From the NCBI GenBank assembly GCA_030537525.1, contig JAUNVU010000003.1, forward strand, positions 29,851 through 93,850: a stretch of 64,000 nucleotides of DNA. The letters are read 5' to 3'. This DNA comes from Eubacteriales bacterium. Its GTDB lineage: Bacteria > Bacillota > Clostridia > Saccharofermentanales > DTU023. The notes under the pieces are model-generated. The model saw only the letters and a program-made list of their open reading frames with translations. It had not been told where the DNA came from and ran no database searches. The position numbers and the translations under genes were made by a program. Below are positions 18,451-27,091 of the stretch, in pieces. Position 1 is the stretch's first letter; each line of letters begins with the position of its first letter.

Positions 18451-18906
18451 TTACTTGGTGGACATGGCGCGCAGGAACCAGATGCGCTTATTGAAGACAT
18501 CAACTTGGTCTTCAATCATGGCGACGGCGGAGAACCAATCTTCTTCATCACTCAAGCTTCTGATCTCAGTGGCCTTGTCACGGAGGTATTCGAGATCCTC
18601 TAGGATGATCTTCAGACCTTCATGGCATTCGAATGGACGTGGCTCGATTTCCTTGATGGTGGCGAGTTCGAGATATTCTTTCAGGGTTGAAGCTGGGGTA
18701 ATTTCAAACTTCACGAGATGCTCTGCAACCTGATCCATGAATTCTAGAGTTTCCTCAAAAATTTCTTCGGTGTACATGTGAACACGGTAGAAGTCGCTAC
18801 CAACAGCGTTCCAGTGGATATTGTAGACTTTAAAAGACATTACAGCGAGATCTGCAATGTATTCATTAAATTTCTTTGTCGTCTGGTCATTAAATTTCTT
18901 GCTCAT
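18451..18906 (-). CDS. dps: Dps-family ferritin-like iron-storage protein
   Basis: Oxidises and stores Fe(II) using hydrogen peroxide and so limits Fenton damage; dodecamer in characterised members. 151 aa. The intersubunit ferroxidase motif is intact: NIHWNAVG, a second His in RVHMYTEE and the acidic FMDQVAEH. The C-terminus (KRIWFLRAM) is also typical of the family. The ATG at 18906 is chosen because AAAGGAAA stands just before it; an upstream GTG in frame would add five residues including the ribosome site. It is divergent from the selenocysteine NADH peroxidase, with a PerR-like palindrome in between, consistent with shared peroxide control. Confidence 0.93.
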   Translation of the reverse strand: MSKKFNDQTTKKFNEYIADLAVMSFKVYNIHWNAVGSDFYRVHMYTEEIFEETLEFMDQVAEHLVKFEITPASTLKEYLELATIKEIEPRPFECHEGLKIILEDLEYLRDKATEIRSLSDEEDWFSAVAMIEDQVDVFNKRIWFLRAMSTK

Positions 18907-19018
18907 AATATTTCCTTTCACTCACTTGTTATTTGCTGTCTATGACAGTCAAACTTAGTCTAACACTTCAAAAATACATGGCAAGTATTGTCATGATAGA
19001 TAACGCAAGTTACAGAAA

Positions 19019-19033
19019 TTAGAATGGTTCTAA
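19019..19033. promoter_or_regulatory. PerR/Fur-like operator in the dps-npr intergenic region
   Basis: TTAGAATGGTTCTAA is a 15-bp inverted repeat with 7-1-7 spacing, close to the PerR box consensus TTATAATnATTATAA. A second half-symmetric element, ATTCTGTAGAAT, follows at about 19036-19047. It lies between two divergent peroxide-related genes. A Fur-family regulator gene is present at 42676-43152. Binding is inferred. Confidence 0.6.
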
Positions 19034-19055
19034 AAATTCTGTAGAATGAATCTCG

Positions 19056-19124
19056 GGGTCAGTACAGATATACTTATATTTAGGGTCTCTACTGAGCAAA
19101 TATATGAAAATAATTAGCTGACCC
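19056..19124 (+). promoter_or_regulatory. Long-range inverted repeat in the npr leader
   Basis: GGGTCAG (19056-19062) and CTGACCC (19118-19124) are exact reverse complements separated by 55 bases, ending about ten bases before the ribosome site GAAGGGAG of the NADH peroxidase gene. If transcription begins upstream, the leader could fold as a long hairpin near the start; it could also be chance or a protein site. Confidence 0.35.
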
Positions 19125-19146
19125 ATAATGAGAAGGGAGTAATACA

Positions 19147-20499
19147 ATGAAAGTTATTGTTATCGGTTCATCACACGCTGGCTATGAAGCATTAGAAGAA
19201 ATGCTCCAGTCAGGCAAGGATTATCAATTACAGTGGTACGAGCAGGGGGACTATCTCTCGTTCATGTCTTGAGGTATGCATCTGTACCTGGAAGGTACGG
19301 TCAAAGATGTCGATACCATTCGCTATAGTTCTGCAGACTCTATGCGCAAGCGCGGCGTAGAAGTTTTCCCAGAAACTGAATTATTAGAAGTTTTACCAGC
19401 AGAGCATGCCATTAGAGTGCGTGATTTGAAATCTGGTGAAGAGCGCAAAGAAAATTACGATAAATTAATTCTCGGCCTAGGTATGGCACCAAATATCTTG
19501 CCACTACCCGGCCTGGATCTGGAGGGTGTAGAACTCTTCGGCGGTCGCGACCAAGCCGTTTTACTAGAGAAATTAGAGCATAGTCCAGAAGTAGAAAATG
19601 TCGTCATCCTGGGTGGTGGTTACATTGCTCTGGAAGCTGCCATGTGCTTCAACAAGGCTGGCAAGAAGGTAACTATGCTGAATCGAGCAGAACGCCTAAT
19701 TGACACCCATCTAGATAAAGAATTGACAGATATTTTGACTGCAGAAATCGAGCAGCAGGGTATTAAATTCTTGCCCAATGTCAATGTCACCGAAATCGAG
19801 GGCAAGGATGGCAAGGTTTCAGTAGTCAAGACAGAGCAAGGCGACTTCTTAGCAGATCTAGTACTGACCTGTGTTGGCAACCATCCAAATACCGAGATTC
19901 TCAAGGGTACTCTGGATATGGATGAGCGTGGTTTCATCAAGGTTGACGAGTATCAGGAGACCTCAGCGAAGGATGTCTTCGCAGCTGGTGGCTCTACTCA
20001 AATGATTTTCAATCCAATTGACGGCAAGCTCAATATCGACCTCGCCACCAATGCCAGAAAACAGGGTAGAGTAGCTGCCAAGAACCTCGAAGAGAAGCAT
20101 TTCCCATACACTGGTATGCAGGGAACTTCAGCTCTCAAGGTCTACGATTACTACTTCTCAAGCACTGGTCTGACAGCCATGGCCGCTGAGCGCCTGGGTG
20201 TCAACTTCGGTCAAGTCTATCTTGAAACTCTGGCTCTTGACGAATATCTCCCTGAAGAGATGAACGCCAAGGTCTATGCCAAGCTCGTCTACAATAAGGA
20301 CAATAAGCGAGTAATTGGTGCTCAGATCCTCTCTAAGCACGATCTGACGGGTCTCATGCAAGCTGTTTCCATGGCAATTAAGGGCAAGCTGACTTATGAA
20401 GATATCGCCTTTGGCGACTTCTTCTTCCAGCCACTGTTCAACCGTCCCTGGAACGTGCTCAATGAACTGGGCTTGAAGGCGATGAAAGAAGAAGCCTAG
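19147..20499 (+). CDS. npr: Selenocysteine-containing NADH peroxidase/oxidase homologue (UGA at codon 42)
   Basis: FAD- and NADH-dependent peroxide (or oxygen) reductase of the NADH peroxidase/NADH oxidase/CoA-disulfide reductase family. Read through the TGA at 19270-19272 it has 450 aa, matching the ~447 aa of enterococcal NADH peroxidase. The FAD loop [11 protein letters not shown] gives His10, the conserved active-site His. The redox motif SFLSCGMQLYLEG of that enzyme appears as [13 protein letters not shown] with U at residue 42, the exact place of Cys42. The NAD-binding [13 protein letters not shown] (about 152-165) and the interface segment [13 protein letters not shown] are intact. ATG 19147 follows GAAGGGAG. 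Without recoding, only a 407-aa fragment from 19276, lacking His10 and the FAD loop, would be made. Divergent from dps. Confidence 0.9.
19273..19317 (+). promoter_or_regulatory. Putative bacterial SECIS element of npr
   Basis: Immediately after the UGA, GGTAT (19273-19277) pairs with ATACC (19313-19317) and CATC (19279-19282) with GATG (19306-19309). Above an asymmetric internal loop sits an apical minihelix GTACC/GGTAC (19284-19288, 19294-19298) with loop TGGAA. A G near the start of the apical loop and 16 bases from UGA to loop fit the known bacterial SECIS rules. Folded by eye only. Confidence 0.7.
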
Positions 20500-20524
20500 T
20501 TTCTGAACGAAGAAAGAGCTTAAT

Positions 20525-20559
20525 TAAGGGCTGTTCCACTTGTGGAGCAGCCCTTATTT
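20525..20559. terminator. Bidirectional terminator between npr and nhaC
   Basis: A 15-bp inverted repeat (20525-20539 with 20542-20556, one G.U pair) with a minimal loop is followed on the plus strand by TTTG. On the minus strand the run TAATTAAG follows. It lies between the convergent peroxidase and antiporter genes and can serve both. Confidence 0.8.
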
Positions 20560-20584
20560 GCGGTTAAACGGCTAGATTAAAAAT

Positions 20585-22144
20585 CTAGATGACATCCTCT
20601 TTTTCAGGGAGCTCGGCTCGCAAGCTGACAATGGGTTCTTTCGGAGTGCCAAAATTGGGCAAAAAGCGGTCAAGATTGGTCAAGGTCAAAAAGAGCAGGG
20701 AGAAGACAGAGATCATTGCCATGTAGTTATAGCGAACCATAGAGGCGAAGTTAAATTCAGCCAGAGGATAGATCATGGCCGAGACTGAGAGGAAGTAGTG
20801 CACGAAGACATGCCAGGGGATGAACTGTGAGCCGAAGATGCCGAGTGCAGAACTGAAGGTGGCGTTGCGGAAACGCAGCTTCTCTTTCTCAGCCTCGGGG
20901 CCGATTACGGAATCTTCAGTAATGTCACGGACGATTGGCCCGATAGTGACAATTTGTGCCATCTCGTCCGCTAGGGCGGCATTTCCGAGGAAGCTCATCA
21001 TGCCGTTCCAGAACATCAAATGTGAGACCTTGCGACTCAGCTTATAGCTGAGGCGAGAGAGTGGTCTAAAGGCATCCATCTTCGCCATGACGCCGCCAAA
21101 GGCGCCAACCCAAGCCATCATGATGATGACCCAGGAGCCGGCTGAGGAGAAGCCGTTTTTCAGAAGTTCGAGGAAGGTTGAGGTATTGGTAATGGTACCG
21201 GCGAAGAGGCCGAGGATGTAAGCTGAGATAATTCCGCTGACCAGGCAGAGTAGGGTGGGGACCTTGAGAAAGGCCGCCGTGATGACTATGAGAATTGGCA
21301 AAATCATGTAGAGCGGTACACCGACCTCGACTTGGCGCAGTAAGAGGACAGCTGCAGGCCGCTCTTCAGCTAGTACGGCCCAGGTATCTGCAGGTATGGA
21401 GGCAATGGCGCTACTTCCATCGACTGGAGCATTGTTTAGGCTAAGGGAGGCGATGAAGAAGCAGATGGCTGTCAAGACAAGACAGCTTGTGGCCCAGGCC
21501 CATTGATTGCGCAGGCGGTCAGTAATTTCAACGCGGTGTATACCAGAGCTGACGACGGTATTGTCAGAAATCAAGCCGAGATTGTCGCCAAAGCATGAGC
21601 CGCCAGCGACTGCTGCCATGGTCAGGTGAATATTGCCGCCAGTGATATGGGCCAGCCAGATAAAGATTGGCGCAGTAGCGGCAAAAGTACCCCAGGAAGT
21701 ACCCGTAGCCAGAGATAGCAGGGAACTGACGAGGAAGGCGACAATCGCCACGGTACGGGCAGAAAGCCCCAGTCTAAGGCTCAAGCTGATAATACTGGCA
21801 CCGACTCCAGAGGCCATGAAAACGTCTGCCATGGCGTAGGCCATCATCAGGATGAAGAAGACTAATTGCATCTCCTTGACATTGTCGATAGCAGCAGTAA
21901 TCGATCGATTGACGGAAATACCCGAGCTAAGCCAGGCGACAATACAGGCAAGAATGGTTGCCAGGGGTGCAATTATGAGAATGTCGAGAGAGAATCCAAA
22001 GAATTCACTTAAGACGGGAATATTGGAAATCATCATTAGACCAGCGAGGAAGAGCACTGGTGTCAATTTTATAAATGCGCGCAGTCTAGGTCTGTCCTTG
22101 GCAATCCAGCGAGCCCAACGATAGCGATTATATTTGTCTGCCAT
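20585..22144 (-). CDS. nhaC: NhaC-family Na+/H+ antiporter
   Basis: Secondary transporter of the NhaC family (Na+/H+ or malate/lactate-type antiport). 519 aa with about eleven to twelve hydrophobic segments. Characteristic stretches are GTSWGTFAATAPIFIWLA and GGSCFGDNLGLISDNTVVSS, plus a mirror-like GNAALADEMAQIVTIGPI in the second half. The ATG at 22144 is taken because AGAGGTGC precedes it; an in-frame GTG lies six bases upstream. Monocistronic by context: convergent with npr, and 136 bases from the oppositely oriented epimerase gene. Substrate specificity cannot be read from the sequence. Confidence 0.88.
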   Translation of the reverse strand: MADKYNRYRWARWIAKDRPRLRAFIKLTPVLFLAGLMMISNIPVLSEFFGFSLDILIIAPLATILACIVAWLSSGISVNRSITAAIDNVKEMQLVFFILMMAYAMADVFMASGVGASIISLSLRLGLSARTVAIVAFLVSSLLSLATGTSWGTFAATAPIFIWLAHITGGNIHLTMAAVAGGSCFGDNLGLISDNTVVSSGIHRVEITDRLRNQWAWATSCLVLTAICFFIASLSLNNAPVDGSSAIASIPADTWAVLAEERPAAVLLLRQVEVGVPLYMILPILIVITAAFLKVPTLLCLVSGIISAYILGLFAGTITNTSTFLELLKNGFSSAGSWVIIMMAWVGAFGGVMAKMDAFRPLSRLSYKLSRKVSHLMFWNGMMSFLGNAALADEMAQIVTIGPIVRDITEDSVIGPEAEKEKLRFRNATFSSALGIFGSQFIPWHVFVHYFLSVSAMIYPLAEFNFASMVRYNYMAMISVFSLLFLTLTNLDRFLPNFGTPKEPIVSLRAELPEKEDVI

Positions 22145-22280
22145 ATGCACCTCTGTATATGCTTATGGCTAGATAATAAGCTATGCAATTTCAAGGAGCA
22201 AGAAATTCGTAACATTATATTAAGATTCAGACAAAACTATGACTATGACGTAAACTGGGTTTCAGAAAAGAGGTTTAGTG

Positions 22281-23450
22281 ATGTTCAAGCAAATTATCCA
22301 CCAACCAGGGCGCGAATTGGAAGCGCAAGCGCTCGGTGAAAACGAACTGATCAGTTACCGCCTAGACTGCGGTAACAGCTATATAGAGGTTGCCAACTTT
22401 GGCGCAAGTCTCAGAAAGTTCTTCTACGGCGGCATTGAAGCCGTCCTCAATTATGACAACCCCTTCACCCCACTGACCGAGGCGAAAAACTACTTTGGTG
22501 CCGTGCTCGTGCCCTTTGCCGGCCGCGTCAAAATAGCTGATGAGATCATCTTGCACAGTGGTCCAGCGGGAGGAGCCAGGCGCTATTGGAACTTGCTGAA
22601 GCATGACGACGAGAGCTTCACTCTCGGCTTGGATATTGCGGACCAGGAGGATGGTTTTCCTGGCAATCGCCACTTCGAGGTGGAATATCGCCTGGCCAAG
22701 CCAGGTGAGTTGGAAATCGTCATGACGGCAGAAAGTGATAGAGAAACTTACGTCAATATGGGCTTCCACCCCTATTTCAACCTCTCTAAATATCCCGACA
22801 TTGTCTTGCAGGAGTTGAAACTACACGCCACAGAGGTCTATTTGCCTGACGGCGATTTGCTCCCGCTCTTTGACTGCCCTGAGCAATGTGAAAATACCTT
22901 ATTAGACTTCACGACTAAGGCAGGGCGCGTCCTCCATCGGAGCTTGAAGCCAGCCAGGTCAAGAGCTTGCGAAATTACTGATGAGAGCTCAAGAGCACTG
23001 CTCTCCTCGCTGCAGTCTGTGGCAGGTATTGACCACTACTTCTTCAATCGCCAGAATCTCGAGGCCCTAGTTGCTGGAAAGAAATTAGAATTGACAAAAC
23101 TTGCCGAATTATTCGCTCCTGATACAGAAGCCAAATTGGAAGTCTATGCGGATACACCAGGTCTACAGGTCTATACCGCTCAACACTGCACCAATGTTCT
23201 CCCTGGCGGCAATCCGCTTCCGCTGACGGCCAATCGCCTGACAACACCTTATTGTGGGCTAGCACTAGAGCCCCAACTGCCGCCAAACGGACCCAATGAA
23301 GCAGAGCTGAGAGCTCTTTACCGGCTTTTGCCAGCTGAAAAAAGCCAGCGCAAGCTACATTTCGTGCTCACGCCGGCTGAAAAATTATCCACGGGTCCAG
23401 ATGATAATAATCTGGGGATATTAGATGATCCCTTCGATCTTATGAATTAG
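22281..23450 (+). CDS. Aldose 1-epimerase-like protein (GalM superfamily)
   Basis: Interconverts alpha and beta anomers of a hexose, or a related sugar; cytoplasmic. 389 aa. The galactose-mutarotase fold is shown by VNMGFHPYFNLS (catalytic His region), GIDHYFFN and GLALEPQLPPNGPNEAEL, where the Glu is the expected catalytic base. LVPFAGRVKIADE matches the N-terminal sugar-binding loop. It is longer than typical GalM (~345 aa) because of insertions. The ATG at 22281 follows AGAGG; the GTG just before it is less likely. Ends four bases inside the convergent lipoprotein gene. Confidence 0.85.
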   Translation: MFKQIIHQPGRELEAQALGENELISYRLDCGNSYIEVANFGASLRKFFYGGIEAVLNYDNPFTPLTEAKNYFGAVLVPFAGRVKIADEIILHSGPAGGARRYWNLLKHDDESFTLGLDIADQEDGFPGNRHFEVEYRLAKPGELEIVMTAESDRETYVNMGFHPYFNLSKYPDIVLQELKLHATEVYLPDGDLLPLFDCPEQCENTLLDFTTKAGRVLHRSLKPARSRACEITDESSRALLSSLQSVAGIDHYFFNRQNLEALVAGKKLELTKLAELFAPDTEAKLEVYADTPGLQVYTAQHCTNVLPGGNPLPLTANRLTTPYCGLALEPQLPPNGPNEAELRALYRLLPAEKSQRKLHFVLTPAEKLSTGPDDNNLGILDDPFDLMN

Positions 23451-25048
23451 TCGAGATAGAGTCCTCGCAGGGTCTCAATGGCCTCATCGATTGGCATCTC
23501 GGCTGTGATTTCTGGCCTGTAGAGCATTTCCACTAGCAGCCAGTCCAGCTCATTGGGATATTGGACTGTGGTCCACTCTTGCTGGAAGATGCTATCGGCA
23601 TATTCGTAGCTGTCATTGATTAGGCCTAGGCACTGAATGAATTCTTCTTGCAAGAGGTGACGTCGCGAATTTTTCGTATTGACGTCAGTGGCTATGCCAA
23701 TTTTGGCGCTGATGGTCTCAAAGCTACTATCCCATTGGTAGAAGAAGATTCCCCATTCTGACAACATGTCAGAGCCGATGACCTCATGCATCTCCTTTAG
23801 TGGCAAGAAGTGGATGACGATGTCAGCAGTTTCATCGGCTTCTGCCTTGAGTTTGAATTCTGGCATATTGGGAATATTGTTCAATTGAGCAAGGAGATTT
23901 TCCATAGTTTCAAGGTCCCAGTCCTCGTAATCGCCAAGCATAGATACGGAAATTTCACGCTCGTTTGACCACTTGTGGACGTAGCCGTCATAGGTACTGT
24001 CAAATTCACCGTAGCCGACAACCTCTTCGAAGTATTCGAGGGCACGTTCGAAAAACTCGGGGTCGATGTCCTTGCGCTGGGCATAGAAGTCCTGCTCGAT
24101 AATTTCGGCGTGACGGGGAGTGACACCAAGAGACTTCCAGAGCTCTTCAGTGCTTTCATCTGGAATATAGTCGATATTGGCTTCCTTTTCGGCCTCAAGC
24201 TCTTTTTCTGAGGGGGTGTTTTTGGCCTTGATTTCGCTGGGATCGGCACCTTCAAGATAGATTGCCTTGAGATCGGCAACGGCTTCTGTGACCAGCATAT
24301 TGGGACGAATCTCGGGTCGATAATGCAGCTCCAAAATTTGTTTATCAAGCTCACTCAATTCAATAATCTCTGAATTTCTGTCTAGGGCCAGCTCTTTATT
24401 GCGGACATCATTATTCAAGAGCCCGAGCATCTGCAAGAAGGCCTTCCTTAAACCAAATTCACGTTTTTCTACCGTATCCTCTGTATTCAAGAAGATAGCA
24501 GCGTCGGTAAATTCGAAGGCAGGCTTGATACCCCAGTTGATGTACCATTGATAGACTTGGAAATCTGTGAGCTCGAGAATTTTCTCGATTTCGGCCTTAG
24601 TCTCGTAGTAGATGACCAGGCTGTTCTTCTCGTGATCTAGCTCCTCGGCATCTTCTTCAACCAAGATAAACTGTGGTAGACCAGGGATGCTCGTAATGTC
24701 GCTCAGCAGCTTCTCTATGGCTTCGTAATCCTCTGTGCTGGCCTTGTCGTTTACAGCCACTCTGATTTCGCTCGCAGGCCAGCGCTTGATTCTGGCAGAC
24801 TGCAAGTCATCTTCAAAGCACATGGCGAGCTTCTGGTAGTAGTCGAAGACCTCTTCAGAGATCTCTGGCTCAGCGGTCTCCTCTTCAGGGGCTACGCTTT
24901 CATCTGGGCTTATAACTTCGGCTTCTTCCTCTGGCAGCTCTAAGTCTTCTTTAGTAATTTCTTCTAAATTACAAGCAGAAAAGAGAGAAGTGAGCAATAG
25001 CAAACTTACTAATAAGAGTGCTAGAGGGGAGAAAATTTTCTTATTCAT
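23447..25048 (-). CDS. Lipoprotein with two tandem DUF2927-like domains
   Basis: 533 aa. A signal peptide with lipobox FSAC (Cys about residue 26) and an acidic linker precede two homologous halves. Half 1 (about 70-275) and half 2 (about 330-533) share a RW/KW-x-EIRV/EISV strand, a NIPxMPEF-like segment, LRKAFLQMLGLLND versus LQEEFIQCLGLIND, and a closing YRPEIxxxM-x-EA-x-DLxxxYL. The second half, with QEEFIQCLGLINDS and a SIF motif, resembles DUF2927, a protease-like fold; no HExxH metal site is seen, so enzyme activity is doubtful. Extracytoplasmic by lipobox. Its function is unknown. Confidence 0.8.
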   Translation of the reverse strand: MNKKIFSPLALLLVSLLLLTSLFSACNLEEITKEDLELPEEEAEVISPDESVAPEEETAEPEISEEVFDYYQKLAMCFEDDLQSARIKRWPASEIRVAVNDKASTEDYEAIEKLLSDITSIPGLPQFILVEEDAEELDHEKNSLVIYYETKAEIEKILELTDFQVYQWYINWGIKPAFEFTDAAIFLNTEDTVEKREFGLRKAFLQMLGLLNNDVRNKELALDRNSEIIELSELDKQILELHYRPEIRPNMLVTEAVADLKAIYLEGADPSEIKAKNTPSEKELEAEKEANIDYIPDESTEELWKSLGVTPRHAEIIEQDFYAQRKDIDPEFFERALEYFEEVVGYGEFDSTYDGYVHKWSNEREISVSMLGDYEDWDLETMENLLAQLNNIPNMPEFKLKAEADETADIVIHFLPLKEMHEVIGSDMLSEWGIFFYQWDSSFETISAKIGIATDVNTKNSRRHLLQEEFIQCLGLINDSYEYADSIFQQEWTTVQYPNELDWLLVEMLYRPEITAEMPIDEAIETLRGLYLD

Positions 25049-25203
25049 GCTTTACCTGTCCTCCTGACTAAGCTTTAATATCATTCTAACAGAGCAGAAG
25101 CTAAGGCGTAGGCAAAAGCCTGGCTTTTGCCTAGAATTCCATTCCTGTAGTATCCTCAAGCTATCTAGCAGAGTTATTCTGCTTGCTAAGAAAGGTAATA
25201 TTT

Positions 25204-25698
25204 ATGAATATTGAGCATCCACAAGTTGAGATCAAGATAAAAGACGGCGGCACTATGCTGCTCGAGCTGCTGCCTGAGAAGGCGCCGCTGACTGTCGATA
25301 ATTTCTTAAAACTCGTCAAACAAGGTTTCTATGACGGCCTGATCTTCCACAGGATCATCGAGGGTTTCATGATCCAAGGTGGCGACCCCTCCGGCAATGG
25401 GACGGGTGGTGCCGAAGAAAATATCAAGGGTGAATTTTCTGAAAATGGTGTCCCGAATGATTTAAGCCACGAGCGAGGTGTGATTTCCATGGCGCGGGCT
25501 ATGAATCCCAACTCTGCCTCGTCTCAGTTCTTTATCTGTCATAAGAATGCGGCTTTCTTGGATGGCAAGTATGCCGCCTTTGGCAAGTTGCTAGAGGGCT
25601 TCGAGGAATTAGATCGGCTGGCTAAATTGCCAACGAATGCCAATGACTTCCCAGATGAAGCGCCAGTGATGGAAACTGTCAAAGTAATAAAGGAGTAG
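25204..25698 (+). CDS. Peptidyl-prolyl cis-trans isomerase, cyclophilin type
   Basis: Catalyses proline isomerisation during protein folding. 164 aa with no signal peptide, so cytoplasmic. Core motifs: FYDGLIFHRIIEGFMIQGGDP (the catalytic Arg is in FHRII), GTGGAEENIKGEF, ISMARAMNPNSASSQFFIC and FLDGKYAAFGKLLEG. ATG 25204 is preferred over an upstream TTG because AGAAAGG lies just before it. Monocistronic and convergent with pepC; its stop codon lies inside the terminator palindrome. Confidence 0.95.
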   Translation: MNIEHPQVEIKIKDGGTMLLELLPEKAPLTVDNFLKLVKQGFYDGLIFHRIIEGFMIQGGDPSGNGTGGAEENIKGEFSENGVPNDLSHERGVISMARAMNPNSASSQFFICHKNAAFLDGKYAAFGKLLEGFEELDRLAKLPTNANDFPDEAPVMETVKVIKE

Positions 25699-25716
25699 CA
25701 GCTGCTACTCCTTTAT
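25687..25716. terminator. Perfect 30-bp palindrome terminator between PPIase and pepC
   Basis: A 15-bp arm (25687-25701) is followed directly by its exact reverse complement (25702-25716). The PPIase stop TAG at 25696-25698 sits in the first arm. T-rich tails on both strands (CTTTAT and its mirror) suit bidirectional termination of these convergent genes. Confidence 0.8.
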
Positions 25717-25741
25717 CAATCTAGTCTTGATTGCTAATTGC

Positions 25742-27091
25742 CTATCTCATTGAACTGGCAATTCTATCCCATGGTTCTAACTTGATAGGCTCTTCGTCGA
25801 GGCCCTTCAGCCACTTCTCAGGTACGTACTTCTTGTCGACAATAGCCTCGTAGGTATATTCGAGGAACCAGGAGTGGCTCATGGAGAATGTACCCTTCTT
25901 GCCGAGGTCGTCGCCCCAGGAGTTTTCGACCTTCCAATAGAGTGGTTTGCCGTCCTCGTCCAGGTCGACGCCGGTGATGTTCATGGCGTGGGTGGCCTGG
26001 GAGTAGCCAGAGGCAAAGCGGTCTGCCTTGGTGAAGTCGCCAAGCTTCGGCAGGATGTCGTTGTAGCGGAAGAGCTTGTCGTCGAGGATGCCGAGTTTGC
26101 GGTCAATGTCCTTGCCCACGTCACAGGCGAACCAGACGGGTACGCCGTCCTTCACGGACTTCAGTACTGCTTCAGCGAGGTCTTCGATGGGCACGTTTAG
26201 TCCGCTAGCTGGTGCGGATTCGTAGACTGAGCGTGCGCTCTCGAGCTCTAGTACGCGACCATGTGGGTGGATGTCTCTGGGGTCAGAGATCAGGTTGACG
26301 CGCTTGTCGAGTTCTTCTGCGCCAATGTATTTTTCGAAGAATTCCACAGGGGTCAGTTCTTCTAGGCGCTGATATTTTTTATCCTTGTCACGGTAGGTGT
26401 AGGTGAACTTCTCTACTGGTTTACCGAGGCACTTGATGCAGATATCGTAGACCTCTTCGAGGGCTTGATCCTTGATCTTGCGAAGTTCGCGATTGTCCTT
26501 GCCCTCGGCCTTGGCCTTGCGGATGGCCATGGCATGGGATTTCAGACGCCAGTCCATCTGCTTGGTGAACATGTAGGAATCTGCTGAGTGGAAGCTCTCA
26601 GGACCGACCGATTTGGGAATTAGGCCATACTTCTTGCAAAGTGGCACGAAATATTCCCAGAAACCGCCGTCGTAGACAGTGGAATCCATAATGAGCTGGG
26701 TTTCACGGTCTAAGAGATCACGGTCAGCAGTTCTGATAATTTCTTCGAGGTAGGTGTTGGCCTTCTCCACCTTGTCATAGAAGTAGAGGTGGACTTCGGA
26801 GAACTCGAAAGATTCGACATTGAGCTTCTCCATGACGATTTGACGGAGGCTGTTGACGGCTGCGAAATACCAGCAGCGGCCAGACTTCTTCTGATTGGTG
26901 GGTTCGCCCTGCTTGCACTCATCGGAGAAGATGAAGCTATGCTGCTTGACGACCTCTGGATCCATGGCTGCCTTGTCGATGCCGACGCCCATAATGGCGC
27001 TTTCAATGACGCGGTTGGCTGCGTTGTTTTCATAATCTTTTGCATAGCGCTTCAACTGTTTAGCGCTAACTTGCTTGGTTACTTCTGCCAT
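25742..27091 (-). CDS. pepC: Aminopeptidase C (bleomycin hydrolase family, C1B)
   Basis: Cytoplasmic cysteine aminopeptidase that trims peptides; hexameric in relatives. 449 aa, family length. The papain-like triad is visible: active-site Cys in NQKKSGRCWYFAA (about residue 73), His in THAMNITGVD and Asn in ENSWGDDLGKKG. The C-terminus ends DRIASSMR, as in the family where the tail reaches into the active site. Start ATG follows AAGGAG. Monocistronic, with its own upstream region of about 200 bases shared with the divergent amylase gene. Confidence 0.95.
   Translation of the reverse strand: MAEVTKQVSAKQLKRYAKDYENNAANRVIESAIMGVGIDKAAMDPEVVKQHSFIFSDECKQGEPTNQKKSGRCWYFAAVNSLRQIVMEKLNVESFEFSEVHLYFYDKVEKANTYLEEIIRTADRDLLDRETQLIMDSTVYDGGFWEYFVPLCKKYGLIPKSVGPESFHSADSYMFTKQMDWRLKSHAMAIRKAKAEGKDNRELRKIKDQALEEVYDICIKCLGKPVEKFTYTYRDKDKKYQRLEELTPVEFFEKYIGAEELDKRVNLISDPRDIHPHGRVLELESARSVYESAPASGLNVPIEDLAEAVLKSVKDGVPVWFACDVGKDIDRKLGILDDKLFRYNDILPKLGDFTKADRFASGYSQATHAMNITGVDLDEDGKPLYWKVENSWGDDLGKKGTFSMSHSWFLEYTYEAIVDKKYVPEKWLKGLDEEPIKLEPWDRIASSMR

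Noticed and set aside
19270..19272. In-frame TGA in npr as a nonsense mutation or pseudogene
   Set aside because: Both sides of the TGA are fully conserved, no other damage is seen, and the TGA is exactly at the redox Cys with a SECIS-like fold.
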